From an uncultured Clostridia bacterium (GTDB lineage Bacteria; Bacillota; Clostridia; Oscillospirales; Ruminococcaceae): 48,267 bases of DNA. Positions 15,961 to 24,942 of this stretch are shown here, piece after piece. Numbering within the stretch: position 1 is the first letter of the stretch; each line of letters begins with the position of its first letter. A program made the position numbers and the translations under genes. Location of the stretch: NCBI GenBank assembly GCA_947177735.1, contig CAMWVP010000007.1:1-48267 (forward strand), given 5' to 3'. The notes beneath the pieces are model-generated. The model was not told the origin of the DNA, did not search any database, and worked only from the letters and a program-made list of their open reading frames with translations.

Positions 15961-16043
15961 AATTCGACCTTTCAAGCGAAATCATTTTTCGACAATATTA
16001 TAGCACATTCTTCACATACAGTCAATAAAGATTTGTTCCCATA

Positions 16044-16080
16044 AAAATAAAACATCCCCTCACATCCTTGCTCGGGGGCG
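16044..16080 (-). terminator. Terminator at the end of the flagellar operon
   Basis: On the minus strand a CCCCC/GGGG stem (CGCCCCCGAG ... GAGGGGATG) is followed by TTTTATTTT, just after the last flagellar gene. Confidence 0.65.
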
Positions 16081-16084
16081 TTTT

Positions 16085-16570
16085 TTACAGGTTTTTGTTC
16101 AGCGACTGTCCTGTCGCTCTTCCGACGACGGCGCTGTTATAATAGCCGATCTTCTGCTTGGTCTGCTTGAGCTGTTCAAGCTCGCGGCGCGAATCGACGT
16201 GCCTGTCCTTGAACTGCCCGTTTATCACCTTGTCCTTGTCGACAATTCTCTGCTTGGTCACGGTGATATTGCGCTGGAGCAGCTGGAGCTTCTTGTGTGT
16301 CTCATCAAGCGTAACGCTTATGTAGCTGCCGTTTATCAGCGCTTTTAACAGCGCCGATTCCTCGGGAGCCTCGCACTCGATCACCGCCTCAAGATCCTCC
16401 TTCAGATCTTCGAGGGTCTCTATCAACTCATTTCTGGCAATGAGCCCCTGCTGGAGTATTTCAAGCTCGGCATTTATCATAGTGTCGGTTTGTTTTTCGT
16501 ATTCCTGGAGCGTCGCGAGAATTTTTGTCATCAACTCGCTTGCCCGTTCACAGCCAAAAAGCTCTGCCAT
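16085..16570 (-). CDS. Flagellar-operon protein, FliT-like chaperone candidate
   Basis: A 161-residue protein, nearly all helical and charged (residues about 20-140 look like a coiled coil: LATLQEYEKQTDTMINAELEILQQG, ETHKKLQLLQRNITVTKQRI). ATG at 16570 has GAGGGG upstream. It is the gene after fliS, the place where fliT or another export chaperone often sits. Size and helical content fit, but I see no decisive motif. It ends the operon and is followed by a terminator. Confidence 0.6.
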   Translation of the reverse strand: MAELFGCERASELMTKILATLQEYEKQTDTMINAELEILQQGLIARNELIETLEDLKEDLEAVIECEAPEESALLKALINGSYISVTLDETHKKLQLLQRNITVTKQRIVDKDKVINGQFKDRHVDSRRELEQLKQTKQKIGYYNSAVVGRATGQSLNKNL

Positions 16571-16606
16571 ACTTTTCCCCTCTTTCCGCGGCATTTGCTT
16601 CTGTTA

Positions 16607-17020
16607 TCAGAATATGCCTTTTTTCTGATTTTGTTTCTCCTGTGCCTCGATCTCTTCTCTGGTCATCTGGCTTATCTGTGTGAACGCGTCGCGCAGCTCT
16701 CCGAACATCGGGATGATCTTCTTTATCTCCGTGCAGTCTTTGCTGACGTTCGCCTTGACGATCTCTTTGTAGAAGAAGATGTACAGGCTTTCGAGATTCT
16801 GCGAGATGGGCACGGACATATCCAACGCCTCGCGGAGCGCATCAATGCAGTCCTCCGCCTTGATAAACGCGGCGTTTGATTTCGCGTAGTTCTTCTTCTC
16901 GACAAAATCCATGCCGATGGCGAGCTGACGCTCGATCTCGCTGTACAGCTTGATAACGACCTCAACGGGTGTCATGGTCGTGACAGACTGCTTTTTATAT
17001 GCGGAATAAGGATTTACCAT
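16607..17020 (-). CDS. fliS: Flagellar export chaperone FliS
   Basis: A 137-residue protein that binds newly made flagellin and keeps it from polymerising before export. Family features: MVNPYSAYKKQSVTTMTPVEVVIKLYSEIERQL at the N-terminus (the NPY-AY-KQ-V-T-P pattern), then helices with KAEDCIDALREALDMSVPISQNLESLYIFFYKEI. The C-terminal tail is Lys/Gln-rich and slightly longer than usual. It lies between fliD and the FliT-like gene in the same operon. No flagellin gene is in the window. Confidence 0.95.
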   Translation of the reverse strand: MVNPYSAYKKQSVTTMTPVEVVIKLYSEIERQLAIGMDFVEKKNYAKSNAAFIKAEDCIDALREALDMSVPISQNLESLYIFFYKEIVKANVSKDCTEIKKIIPMFGELRDAFTQISQMTREEIEAQEKQNQKKGIF

Positions 17021-17051
17021 AGCTATCCCTTCTCCTTACTTAATAAGCAAA

Positions 17052-17081
17052 GCCGCGCAAACTTGCGCAAGGCTGCGCGGC
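17052..17081 (-). other. Intra-operon hairpin between fliD and fliS
   Basis: GCCGCGCA pairs perfectly with TGCGCGGC around a 14-base loop that holds TTGCGCAA. No T run follows, so it may be an RNA-processing or stability hairpin rather than a terminator. Confidence 0.55.
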
Positions 17082-17094
17082 TCGCCGTGGTTTG

Positions 17095-19491
17095 TTACTG
17101 CTGAGTTGTGCCGAAGTTGCCGAGGAAGTTAGCCATATAACTGGATTGGCTGTTCATATCGGACATCATCTTCTCGAGGTTGGTGAATACGCTCCACCAA
17201 TACTCCTCCTTGGCATCGTAGCGATCCTGAAGCTGGCTGATACGCTTGTTTATCTGCTCCATCTGGCGATAGATAGCGTTGTTCTTGGCGGTCGAGCCGC
17301 TTTCGAGACCCGCCTTGCGGATAAGCGTTCCCTTGACTGTATTTCCGGAAAGCCTCGTGGTGCTTATAGCACCGTCAATGGTATTGCTTATCTTCCTCAT
17401 AATACCTGTCTCGGTATCGGTAAACAGCTTTGTTATAGCCTCGGGATTTGTCTCGAACGCCTTATCGAGAGCCTCCTCGTCAATCTCGAGCTTACCGTGA
17501 CGCGCGCCCTCGCTGTCTTTCATAGACGATACAACGCTTATGCCCATATTGTACAGACCGAATTTCGAGCCGTCGTCCAGCGTAACGCTGTTGTACATCG
17601 CTATTCTGATCTGAGACATAATGCTCGACACCGTGGAGTCATTGTAGAGAACACCCGTTTTTGCGGCTTCTTCCCACTTCTCGATCTCCTTCTCGGACAT
17701 CTCTTCCTTCTGAGCGTCGGTCAGCGGGTCGTAGGTGTTGTTTTTGGAGTCGCGCTTGGGAGCGGTGCCGATATGACCGTAAATGTCGTCGATCAGCTGG
17801 TTGTAATCCTTCACGAAGTCCTTGATCGACTGCTTTATATCGTCATAGTTCTTGGAAATGCTCACCGTGATATCGGTGTTAAGCTCAACGTCGGTGAAGT
17901 CGAACGTAATGCCGTCCATAGTATAGGAGCTGCCGTTGTGGTAGACCTCAACGCCATCTATCGTGAACTTTGCGTTCTCGCCAAGCTCGTAAACAGCGCC
18001 CGCGCCCGTCGTAAGACCGAGAGCCTTTGCAAACTCGTCGTCCTCGTCGATATCAACATCGCCGCCGTTGCCCATGTCGTTGGCTTCGATAATGAACTTG
18101 TTCTCAAGCTTGGAGTAGGTCATGGTAACTCCCGCGCCGCTCTTATTCACAGCGGAAACGAGATCGGCGATAGTAGCGTTCTTATCGACCGATATCTCCT
18201 TGCCGTTTATCGTCATCGAGTACTTTCCGTCCTCGTTCGGCTCAAGACCGAGATTATACAGCTCCGTCTTGTCGGTGAACTTGTTGGAAACGCTGCCCTT
18301 TTCAATACCGAACGTTCCGCCGCTTGTCGCGGTAAGCGAAAATCTTACGTCCTCGCCCTTGCTGTCCTTTGCGGTAACATAGGACTTGTCGATCGAGAAA
18401 GTGATGCCTTCGCCTCTGAACTCTCTGTTCAAGGCGCTCTGCATATACTCGGTATTTCTGTCCTTTGCCGCCTGAGTGCTTGTATAGGTGTATTTTTCAA
18501 GCTGCTCTTCGGTAGGCAATGTGCCGTTTTCCTTCACATATGCCGCAGTCTTGAGCCGATTATACTCCGCAAGGATAGGCTCATTACCCGCTTCATTGCG
18601 GCTGTCGTAGTAACTCTCGGAAACAGCGCTGAACTTTACTTCTCTTACGTCTCCGCCGACGTCTACGGTTATCGAGTTCATACCCGTAACGGCAGCCTGC
18701 GGCGCTATAGCGACCTTTGTCGCAGGTCTCGCAAGACCGAAGTTGCCGGTCTTTTCGGTAATGGTAACGGAGGAGTTTCCGTTTACGGTAAATCCGATAG
18801 AACCGTCGCCGTTATCCTTTGCCTGGATAAAATATTTTCCGCTGTCCTTATCGGTCTCGCCGAAGTAATCCTTGAGCTGCTGATTCAGATCGTCGATAAC
18901 ATCGGTTTTCGCCTGATTTAACGCCGCCTCGGAAATGCTTCCGTTGGGGTTGGGAGTCACATTTGCCTTGAACTCCAGCGTCTTGGAAACGTCGCCGACC
19001 TTTACGTTAAGCTCAAAGTTATAGGTTCTGGTACCGTCGTCGTTGGTGGTGTACTCGGAGGTGTTCAGCGCCTTTTCAAGATCGATATTGAAATTCTGCG
19101 TACCGAGAACGGAACCCGTGCGTGTGGTCGCGGTAGCCTTGCGCGCAACGTTCAGCTTATGAGTACCCTCAACGGCGTTCGAGGTCGTAGTCACCTTGAG
19201 ACCCGAGTCCTTTGAGGGGTCGGCCTTGTTGGTGATAGTGGTCTTGAACTTTGAGAAGGCAGTCGGGCTCATAAGGTAGCTGTCTCTCTTAAGGATATCA
19301 AAGTACTTGCCCTTGAAGTCGCTCAGCTTCGTGATTATGTCACGATAAGCCTCCTGCTGCCAGGTAAGCTTTGTAAGCTTTTTGTTCTGATTGTCGATCT
19401 TCGTCTGATAGGTCTGCATCATCTTCTCGATCATCGCCTCGGAATCGTAGCCCGAGTTGATGCCGGCAAGACGCATTATGTCATTAGCCAT
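17095..19491 (-). CDS. fliD: Flagellar cap protein FliD (hook-associated protein 2)
   Basis: FliD caps the filament tip and guides flagellin assembly. The FliD_N domain starts at residue 1 (RLAGINSGYDSEAMIEKMMQ), and the FliD_C region has NAKFTIDGVEVYHNGSSYTMDGITFDF near 506-532, SISKNYDDIKQSIKDFVKDYNQLID near 544-568, and C-terminal coiled-coil QMEQINKRISQLQDRYDAKEEYWWSVFTNLEKMM. At 798 residues it is well above the usual 450-700. The extra length is in the middle (about residues 100-500), the surface-exposed part that varies between strains. One base separates its start from the csrA stop. Adhesive roles known for some FliD proteins are possible but not shown. Confidence 0.95.
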   Translation of the reverse strand: MANDIMRLAGINSGYDSEAMIEKMMQTYQTKIDNQNKKLTKLTWQQEAYRDIITKLSDFKGKYFDILKRDSYLMSPTAFSKFKTTITNKADPSKDSGLKVTTTSNAVEGTHKLNVARKATATTRTGSVLGTQNFNIDLEKALNTSEYTTNDDGTRTYNFELNVKVGDVSKTLEFKANVTPNPNGSISEAALNQAKTDVIDDLNQQLKDYFGETDKDSGKYFIQAKDNGDGSIGFTVNGNSSVTITEKTGNFGLARPATKVAIAPQAAVTGMNSITVDVGGDVREVKFSAVSESYYDSRNEAGNEPILAEYNRLKTAAYVKENGTLPTEEQLEKYTYTSTQAAKDRNTEYMQSALNREFRGEGITFSIDKSYVTAKDSKGEDVRFSLTATSGGTFGIEKGSVSNKFTDKTELYNLGLEPNEDGKYSMTINGKEISVDKNATIADLVSAVNKSGAGVTMTYSKLENKFIIEANDMGNGGDVDIDEDDEFAKALGLTTGAGAVYELGENAKFTIDGVEVYHNGSSYTMDGITFDFTDVELNTDITVSISKNYDDIKQSIKDFVKDYNQLIDDIYGHIGTAPKRDSKNNTYDPLTDAQKEEMSEKEIEKWEEAAKTGVLYNDSTVSSIMSQIRIAMYNSVTLDDGSKFGLYNMGISVVSSMKDSEGARHGKLEIDEEALDKAFETNPEAITKLFTDTETGIMRKISNTIDGAISTTRLSGNTVKGTLIRKAGLESGSTAKNNAIYRQMEQINKRISQLQDRYDAKEEYWWSVFTNLEKMMSDMNSQSSYMANFLGNFGTTQQ

Positions 19492-19492
19492 G

Positions 19493-19726
19493 TCACTTTT
19501 CCTCCTGTTTATGGGAATTCAGAAGCTGCTCGATAGCGGAGCCGGAAGCGTGAGCGGACTGCTCGTTTGTCTGGCGGAGCGTTTTAAGCTCACTTCTGAA
19601 AACTTTTACCTCTTTTGGAGCGTTGATCCCGATCTTCACCTTGTCCTTGGATATCTCAAGAACCGTGATCTCGATGTTGTCGGCGATCGATATGCTCTCG
19701 TCTGCCTTTCGCGTTACTACCAGCAT
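19493..19726 (-). CDS. csrA: Carbon storage regulator / flagellin translation repressor CsrA
   Basis: A 77-residue RNA-binding dimer ([47 protein letters not shown]) with the conserved RxxE-type C-terminal helix start. The C-terminal tail ([21 protein letters not shown]) is longer than in E. coli. ATG at 19726 with AAGGAGG seven bases upstream is preferred over the TTG at 19732. It follows fliW directly. In Firmicutes FliW binds CsrA and lifts repression of flagellin translation; that switch is expected here, with its flagellin target outside the window. Confidence 0.96.
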   Translation of the reverse strand: MLVVTRKADESISIADNIEITVLEISKDKVKIGINAPKEVKVFRSELKTLRQTNEQSAHASGSAIEQLLNSHKQEEK

Positions 19727-19728
19727 GA

Positions 19729-20163
19729 TCAATCCTCCTTAGGTGCGTATACGGGATACTTGAACTCATAGTCCTCCAGAATGACCTGTGCGGCGATATT
19801 GTCTCTTATATTGAGCACTATCGGGCAGCGCAGATTTATGGTGGTCTGCTTATAATCATCGGGAACGATCGCAACGGCAAGGCACGAATAAGGCGTATCC
19901 TCATCGATCTTCAGCGTTGCCTGTTCCTCGTCCGAGATCTCAAATCTGTAATCGGGGTAGATCTGCATCGGGTTGTACACGACAAAGCAAGGCTCCACGC
20001 TGTCCACTGCCTGAAGCCACATCGGGAAAGTGTTTTCGCCGAGCGGATAGATCAGCGTATAGCGCTTTACGCTCTCAAACCCGATTATACCGTCGGGAAT
20101 GTTTATTATCGTGCTCTCGTTGATCTCGATCTCTCCGAAATCCCTTGTTTTAATTTTCATCAT
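19729..20163 (-). CDS. fliW: Flagellar assembly factor FliW
   Basis: An approximately 144-residue protein that binds free flagellin or, when flagellin has been exported, CsrA, setting flagellin translation. Family features: [20 protein letters not shown] near residues 20-40, [20 protein letters not shown] near 47-66, [27 protein letters not shown] near 90-118. ATG at 20163 follows AAGGA; a TTG further out overlaps the preceding stop codon. Its end overlaps the region of the csrA start signals, so coupling is likely. Confidence 0.95.
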   Translation of the reverse strand: MMKIKTRDFGEIEINESTIINIPDGIIGFESVKRYTLIYPLGENTFPMWLQAVDSVEPCFVVYNPMQIYPDYRFEISDEEQATLKIDEDTPYSCLAVAIVPDDYKQTTINLRCPIVLNIRDNIAAQVILEDYEFKYPVYAPKED

Positions 20164-20165
20164 AT

Positions 20166-20789
20166 TCAATCCTTATCAAGAAATGGCGGCGGCTCGTAGT
20201 TCGGATTAGCGCTCGGCGGCACGTAGATCGGATCGCCTATGTATTCGATCTCCACGCGCGGTCTGTCGCGGACGATAAACTCTACGCTGCCCGGTATGAA
20301 CTCCAGCGGCGAGTCGGGATGAACGTCCCAATCGATATCCTGGCTGCCCATCTGATATTCGATGTTCAGCTTGCCGGCGTCGAACGTGATATCCGCGCCC
20401 TCTTTCGGCAGGAACTCCATTATCGTCTGAACGGTAGCGCCCGCTCTCGCGTTGTTGAGCGCGATCTCCGACGGGGACATTCCCCTTGCCAGCTGATCGC
20501 CCTCGGAAGCGACCTTTGCGGTTCCCTGAAACGCGATAGAAAAGCCTTCCTGTGCTTTTTGCTTGAGCATATCGCCGTCGGTCATATGACCGAAGCCGAG
20601 GCTTTTGCGTGCCTCGTAGGTGTCTATATTGAGCTTCAGCGGCTCCGCCTGCATGACGAAATTACCGTTCTGAGTCTTTATATTCACCCGCGGCTGAGTG
20701 TATTCCTCGGAATGCTCAAACTTCGCGTTTGTCACCTTGATCTCGATCTGGATCGGGATCGTGGTGATCTGAAGTAAATTAGGGATCAA
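20166..20789 (-). CDS. DUF6470 family (YviE-like) flagellar-operon protein
   Basis: A 207-residue protein that takes the place of Bacillus yviE between flgL and fliW. It starts at TTG with AGGAGG eight bases upstream. Family-like features are the N-terminal LLQITTIPIQIEIKV and the C-terminal hydrophobic-Pro pattern SVEFIVRDRPRVEIEYIGDPIYVPPS, with a Pro-rich tail. Function is not established in any species I know; it is conserved next to hook-filament junction genes. Element B separates it from flgL. Confidence 0.82.
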   Translation of the reverse strand: MIPNLLQITTIPIQIEIKVTNAKFEHSEEYTQPRVNIKTQNGNFVMQAEPLKLNIDTYEARKSLGFGHMTDGDMLKQKAQEGFSIAFQGTAKVASEGDQLARGMSPSEIALNNARAGATVQTIMEFLPKEGADITFDAGKLNIEYQMGSQDIDWDVHPDSPLEFIPGSVEFIVRDRPRVEIEYIGDPIYVPPSANPNYEPPPFLDKD

Positions 20790-20816
20790 TTAAAACACCT
20801 CCTGTGTAATAATATT

Positions 20817-20978
20817 ATACTAATATCCGTTTAAACGAGGGAAAAGATTTGCTGAAAGACGGCATCGATTTCTAGAAAATCGACCGCCGCAAGGCTTTAT
20901 GCCTTGCAAGGGAGATTGACGACGAAAGCGGTGCCGTCTTTCGGCAAAGATTTCCTGAGTTTAAATGGGTATTAGTAT
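20817..20978 (+). mobile_element. MITE-like element B inside the flagellar operon
   Basis: A 162-bp inverted repeat: the left end ATACTAATATCCGTTTAAAC and the reverse complement of the right end ATACTAATACCCATTTAAAC differ at two places, both G-U pairs in plus-strand RNA. Pairing resumes to the shared GAAAGACGGCA, giving arms of about 47 bp. The loop has two hairpins (CGATTT-CTAGA-AAATCG and GCAAGGC-TTTAT-GCCTTGC). The second is followed at once by CAAGGGAGATTGACG, related to the core of elements A and C. No clear target duplication and no coding capacity. It sits between flgL and the DUF6470 gene. Confidence 0.8.
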
Positions 20979-21024
20979 TGAAGACGCGCCGCGCGGCTCT
21001 GACACCGCGCGATGCCGTCGCAAT

Positions 21025-23322
21025 TTACTTGATATAATTGAAAATGCTGTTCGGAACTACCGAGCTCGACATTTGCAGGCAAGCGTTGTACATTGCCTCG
21101 TACGTTTTCCAGAGAGTGATCTCTTTCTTCACGTCCGCGCCCTCGAGATCGTTCTGACGATCGAGGAGGTTTTCCTCTCTTGTGGTGATCCTATCGAGGT
21201 TGAAGCTGATGAACTCCTCGTTGCAGCCCAGATCCGCGATCTCTACGAGCAGATTCTCATTTGCGGTAACTATTCTGTCGATACAGCCGTTCGCGTATGC
21301 GATATCGCCGTTTCTGAGCGCTCTCGCCGCGTCAAGCGTAAGCTGAATGTAGTTGTTCGAGTAGATGGATTCTCTCTCGACGATGGGGTTTTCCTTGGAT
21401 GGGTATATGGTGTTCGCGAGCGCGGTGCCCTCGTTGACGTTGTAAACGCCGTCCTCGTCGCCTTTTGTGAACTTGACCGTGTTATCGTTCAATGCGGCTT
21501 CAAGGTTCGCGAGGGTCTCCTCCGCGTTTTCGCCTGCCTCGAAGCTTATGTTCTTCACGTTTCTGCCGTCGTCGGTGATGACCTTGAGCTCGTACTTAGC
21601 GCCGGGTATCATCTTGCCGAGGTTTATCGAATAATCCGTCTTGGCTCCTACCGGAACGGTCGCTCCGGTCTCGTCCTTGCAGGTGACGCCGCCCGCGAAC
21701 GAGCCGTCCGCCTTTTTGGTGATAACGCCGTTGGTGTCCATCGTATATGTATTGTTCGCGTTGTTGAACTTATCTACGATGTCGTTGGTATTGTCGTCGA
21801 CCTTAACGGTTATGTTGACTCCGTTGGGAACCGTGAACGTATATGTTTTTCCGGTCTCAAACTTTGAAGTGTCGAACTTGGAGGTGCTCTTGCTTATGAT
21901 ATCCGCCTTTACCGCCGTGGGAGGCGTGCCCTTATTGTCTATGCAGCTTACCTTGACGGGGCTGCCCTCGCAGGTGATCATACCCTGTGTGACCTTGGTC
22001 TTGGAGATGTTGACCTTGCCCGCTGTGCCATACGCCTCGTCAAGCGCCTGCTGGATATTGTTGAGCGTTTCCGCGGTGCGCAGCTCGGGATCGTCGTTAT
22101 CCGAAGCCTGGAACGTGATGGTTTTCGCGTCCTCGTTTCCGACCTTGACCTCGAGAGAGTAATACTCTCCGTCCTCAAGGTTGTCGACGTTTACCTTGAA
22201 CTTGTTAGTATAGCCCGAGTCGTTGTCAACAACGAGCTTTTCGGGATATATTTTGATCTGCTTCTTATTTACCTTCTTAAGTTCGTCAAGCTCCTTTGCC
22301 ACTATGACAGTGGGCTCGCCGTCCTTCATCTCCGTGTACTTGTCGACTTCATTCCTGTATTCATTGTTGACTATGCACACGATTCCGTCCTCGACGGGAA
22401 CCTCCGCGTTTACCACATTATCGTCGGCGTCCAGCTCGTCCTTTACGAGATAGACAACACCCTGAGCGTCCACCTTGGGATAACCCTCGCCGAGACCCTT
22501 TTCTCTCTTGTATGCGTCCGCGAGAGCCGCGTTGAGGACTTTTACATTATCCTCCGGCAGCACCTGTCCCTTGAAAGCGATCGTCTTTTTAACGTTGCCC
22601 GCGTACACATCGATGCAGTACATTCTGTTTTCCTTGATCTGCGAGAGATCGATGTCCGCAACGCCGTATTCCGCGCCGCAGCCCGACACCTTTGTGCCGA
22701 CGAACGAAATATTGAGAACGGACTGAGGGTCGACCTCCTGTGTCTCCTGGTCGATCTCCATTCCCAAGCCTATATCGAGATTGACTTCCTTGGAATAGGG
22801 ATACTGCTTATAGTCGCTCATCGCGTTCACGGGGATACCGTGATAGAGGACTGTGGCAGCGTTTCCGTTGGAGTCGTTGATTATCTCGAACGGGGAGGGA
22901 TCGTCGCTCTCGCCGCCGAAAATCGCGCGTCCCGCCGAATCGGTGTTGAATATCGAGCAAAGCTCGCGCGCGCTGGTCTCCAGCTGCTGAGCGTATATAT
23001 TGTAGTCCTGCATATCCTTTGTGGTGTTGCAGGCTGCGATGATAGTCTCGCGGATCTGTGCCATTTTCTCGGATACCTGCAAAAGCGAGGTCTCCGCCTC
23101 GGTATAGAACTTATCGGCAACCTTGAGGTTTTCCTTATACTGAGCCGAATAGTACAGCGATTTTCTGACATTCAGCGCCTTGGCTGCCGCAAGGGGAGCT
23201 TCGGAAGCTCTCGCGAACTGTCTCTGCGAGGTTATTCTTTTCTCCGTTTGTGTTTTGAGGTTCAGCAGGCGGTTAAGATCGCGGTTATAACCTCTGAGTA
23301 TCGTAGGGTTTGTAATTCTCAT
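21025..23322 (-). CDS. flgL: Hook-filament junction protein FlgL (hook-associated protein 3), enlarged
   Basis: FlgL joins the hook to the filament. The ends are typical: MRITNPTILRGYNRDLNRLLNLKTQTEKRITSQRQ at the start and the flagellin-like C-terminal helices (ALRNGDIAYANGC ... LDRITTREENLLDRQNDLEGAD ... YEAMYNACLQMSSSVV). The protein has 765 residues, against about 300 for most FlgL proteins. The insert (about 195-650) contains at least three and perhaps four copies of a small domain with the pattern 'Y-x-V-x-x-G...KTIxF' then 'ALxxAY'. They lie near residues 234-270, 387-431, 492-522 and 576-613. These probably project from the filament surface. It is followed by element B. Confidence 0.94.
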   Translation of the reverse strand: MRITNPTILRGYNRDLNRLLNLKTQTEKRITSQRQFARASEAPLAAAKALNVRKSLYYSAQYKENLKVADKFYTEAETSLLQVSEKMAQIRETIIAACNTTKDMQDYNIYAQQLETSARELCSIFNTDSAGRAIFGGESDDPSPFEIINDSNGNAATVLYHGIPVNAMSDYKQYPYSKEVNLDIGLGMEIDQETQEVDPQSVLNISFVGTKVSGCGAEYGVADIDLSQIKENRMYCIDVYAGNVKKTIAFKGQVLPEDNVKVLNAALADAYKREKGLGEGYPKVDAQGVVYLVKDELDADDNVVNAEVPVEDGIVCIVNNEYRNEVDKYTEMKDGEPTVIVAKELDELKKVNKKQIKIYPEKLVVDNDSGYTNKFKVNVDNLEDGEYYSLEVKVGNEDAKTITFQASDNDDPELRTAETLNNIQQALDEAYGTAGKVNISKTKVTQGMITCEGSPVKVSCIDNKGTPPTAVKADIISKSTSKFDTSKFETGKTYTFTVPNGVNITVKVDDNTNDIVDKFNNANNTYTMDTNGVITKKADGSFAGGVTCKDETGATVPVGAKTDYSINLGKMIPGAKYELKVITDDGRNVKNISFEAGENAEETLANLEAALNDNTVKFTKGDEDGVYNVNEGTALANTIYPSKENPIVERESIYSNNYIQLTLDAARALRNGDIAYANGCIDRIVTANENLLVEIADLGCNEEFISFNLDRITTREENLLDRQNDLEGADVKKEITLWKTYEAMYNACLQMSSSVVPNSIFNYIK

Positions 23323-23342
23323 ACGTCATTTACCTCCATATC

Positions 23343-24911
23343 TTACAGACCGACTCTGCCGGTTCCGTTGATCAGCTTGTCGAGCAGGTCGTCAAGCGCG
23401 GTTATTATTCTTGAGGATGCGTTGTACCACTTCTGGTAGTTCAGCATATTGATGCCTTCCTCGTCCATCTGTACGCCGGAAACGTCGTCTCTTGCGTCGA
23501 GCAGACCATTGACCGTCGTGATCGCAGCCTCATTGCGGCTTACCTCATACTCGATACCTTGTCCGAGTCTGTTGGAGATGAACGCGATGTATTCGTAAAC
23601 GCTGCCCTCAAAGTCGTGGCAGTTTCCGAACTTGATAGCCTTGTTATCAAACTGCGAGATCAGATATTTAATGTTTGTATTCTGAAGGTTTACTTCATGG
23701 GAGGTATCCTCGTCGGTCATCTCATCCTTGATCTCGCTGAATCCGTACTTATACATACCCGTCTGCTCATCGAGGATCCTTGTTTCACCGATCATTGTCG
23801 GATTCTCTTTCCAGCAGTCCGCGACGCGGATATTACCCGCCGTGATAAGCGCGTTTTCAATCGACGGAGCGAACATCGTTCTCGAGGGAAACTCCTCCGC
23901 GCCGTTTGCTTTGTTGAAGGTATTGGCGATAGTGCGCGCGAACTCGTTGACAGCGCTCTTATAGTAAGCTATGCCGTGAATGCTGTTCTGTCCGCCCGTC
24001 GCGTAAACGCCGTTGCCGTTTATCATATCTATGTAGCCCTTCAGCGAGCCCGAGGAGAAGCTGGTCGGATGACCGCTCTCGTAGAAAACGACCGCCTGAC
24101 CGTACATATCGTAGTCCTTCATAATAAGGCGGTTGGTCTTGAAGTTCTCGCCGTCGAGGACTGTTACCCCGCCCATCTTAACGGTGTATGTTCCGTTGGA
24201 GGAGTTCCTTGAAAACTCAACGTTGCCGTAGGTCGAGAGCTCGTCGATGTAGAGGTTCATCTCATCGTACAGCTCGTTGGGACCGTACTCCTCGTAGTAG
24301 TGTATCTTCTCGCGGGCGATCTTATCGTTGAGAATATTCATCTCTTCGATCATATTGTTTATATAGTCTACGCTGTCCGAGAGCTCGTGCACGTAGGTGT
24401 ATTCGATCTCCGTGAGCTCCTGGTCGTAGGCGTTGAGCAGCTGGCAAAGATTCACAGCCGCGTTGGTAACGATGGTAGCGACCTCCTTGCTGTCGGGTTT
24501 CTCACCGGAGTAGTCCTGGAGGGCGTTGAAGAACTGCTGAGTGTAGAACTGCAGTCCGTCGGTCTCGAAATTGTCGAGCGCGTCCTCGATATCGGAGAGT
24601 ATTTTCAATTTAGTGCTGGTCTCCGATTCGATAGCGACGTTCTCGCGGTAACGCTTGTCGATGAAGATATCGCGTATCTGGCTTACGCCGTAAGAGTTTG
24701 CGCCCTGTCCCTGAATGGAGAGGTTGTTGGTCTTGGACGACCATCTTATCGAGCGGTTGCCCGAAACGTACATCGAGTACAGGTCAACGCGCTGTCTGGT
24801 GTAGCCGGGAGTATTTATGTTGGAAATATTATTTCCCGTGATATCAAGGCTCTTCTGCGCGAGCGAGAGAGTGCGCTTTTGGGTTTCAAAACCTAAGAAT
24901 GTCGGACGCAT
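23343..24911 (-). CDS. flgK: Hook-associated protein FlgK
   Basis: First protein of the hook-filament junction, 522 residues, normal size. N-terminal flagellar rod-type motif: FLGFETQKRTLSLAQKSLDITGNNISNINTPGYTRQRVDLYSM (residues 4-46), with the SNxNTPGYTRQ signature. The middle includes NDKIAREKIHYYEEYGPNELYDEMNLYIDELS. C-terminal GVQMDEEGINMLNYQKWYNASSRIITALDDLLDKLING matches the HAP1 end (MDEE-NLM-YQ-AY-A-ARVIT). It lies between flgN and flgL with short gaps. Confidence 0.96.
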   Translation of the reverse strand: MRPTFLGFETQKRTLSLAQKSLDITGNNISNINTPGYTRQRVDLYSMYVSGNRSIRWSSKTNNLSIQGQGANSYGVSQIRDIFIDKRYRENVAIESETSTKLKILSDIEDALDNFETDGLQFYTQQFFNALQDYSGEKPDSKEVATIVTNAAVNLCQLLNAYDQELTEIEYTYVHELSDSVDYINNMIEEMNILNDKIAREKIHYYEEYGPNELYDEMNLYIDELSTYGNVEFSRNSSNGTYTVKMGGVTVLDGENFKTNRLIMKDYDMYGQAVVFYESGHPTSFSSGSLKGYIDMINGNGVYATGGQNSIHGIAYYKSAVNEFARTIANTFNKANGAEEFPSRTMFAPSIENALITAGNIRVADCWKENPTMIGETRILDEQTGMYKYGFSEIKDEMTDEDTSHEVNLQNTNIKYLISQFDNKAIKFGNCHDFEGSVYEYIAFISNRLGQGIEYEVSRNEAAITTVNGLLDARDDVSGVQMDEEGINMLNYQKWYNASSRIITALDDLLDKLINGTGRVGL

Positions 24912-24942
24912 CGTGTGTTCCTCCTGAAAGTAAATTTAGTTG

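Noticed and set aside
16085-17020. Flagellin gene near fliS and csrA
   Set aside because: No flagellin-type N- or C-terminal sequence is encoded in the window; the flagellin gene must lie elsewhere.
17092-18921. 609-residue open frame on the plus strand opposite fliD
   Set aside because: It mirrors fliD codon by codon, has no RBS or domain, and fliD is certain. The same applies to the 732-residue frame opposite glgP (42276-44474) and the 384-residue frames opposite pilT and glyS.
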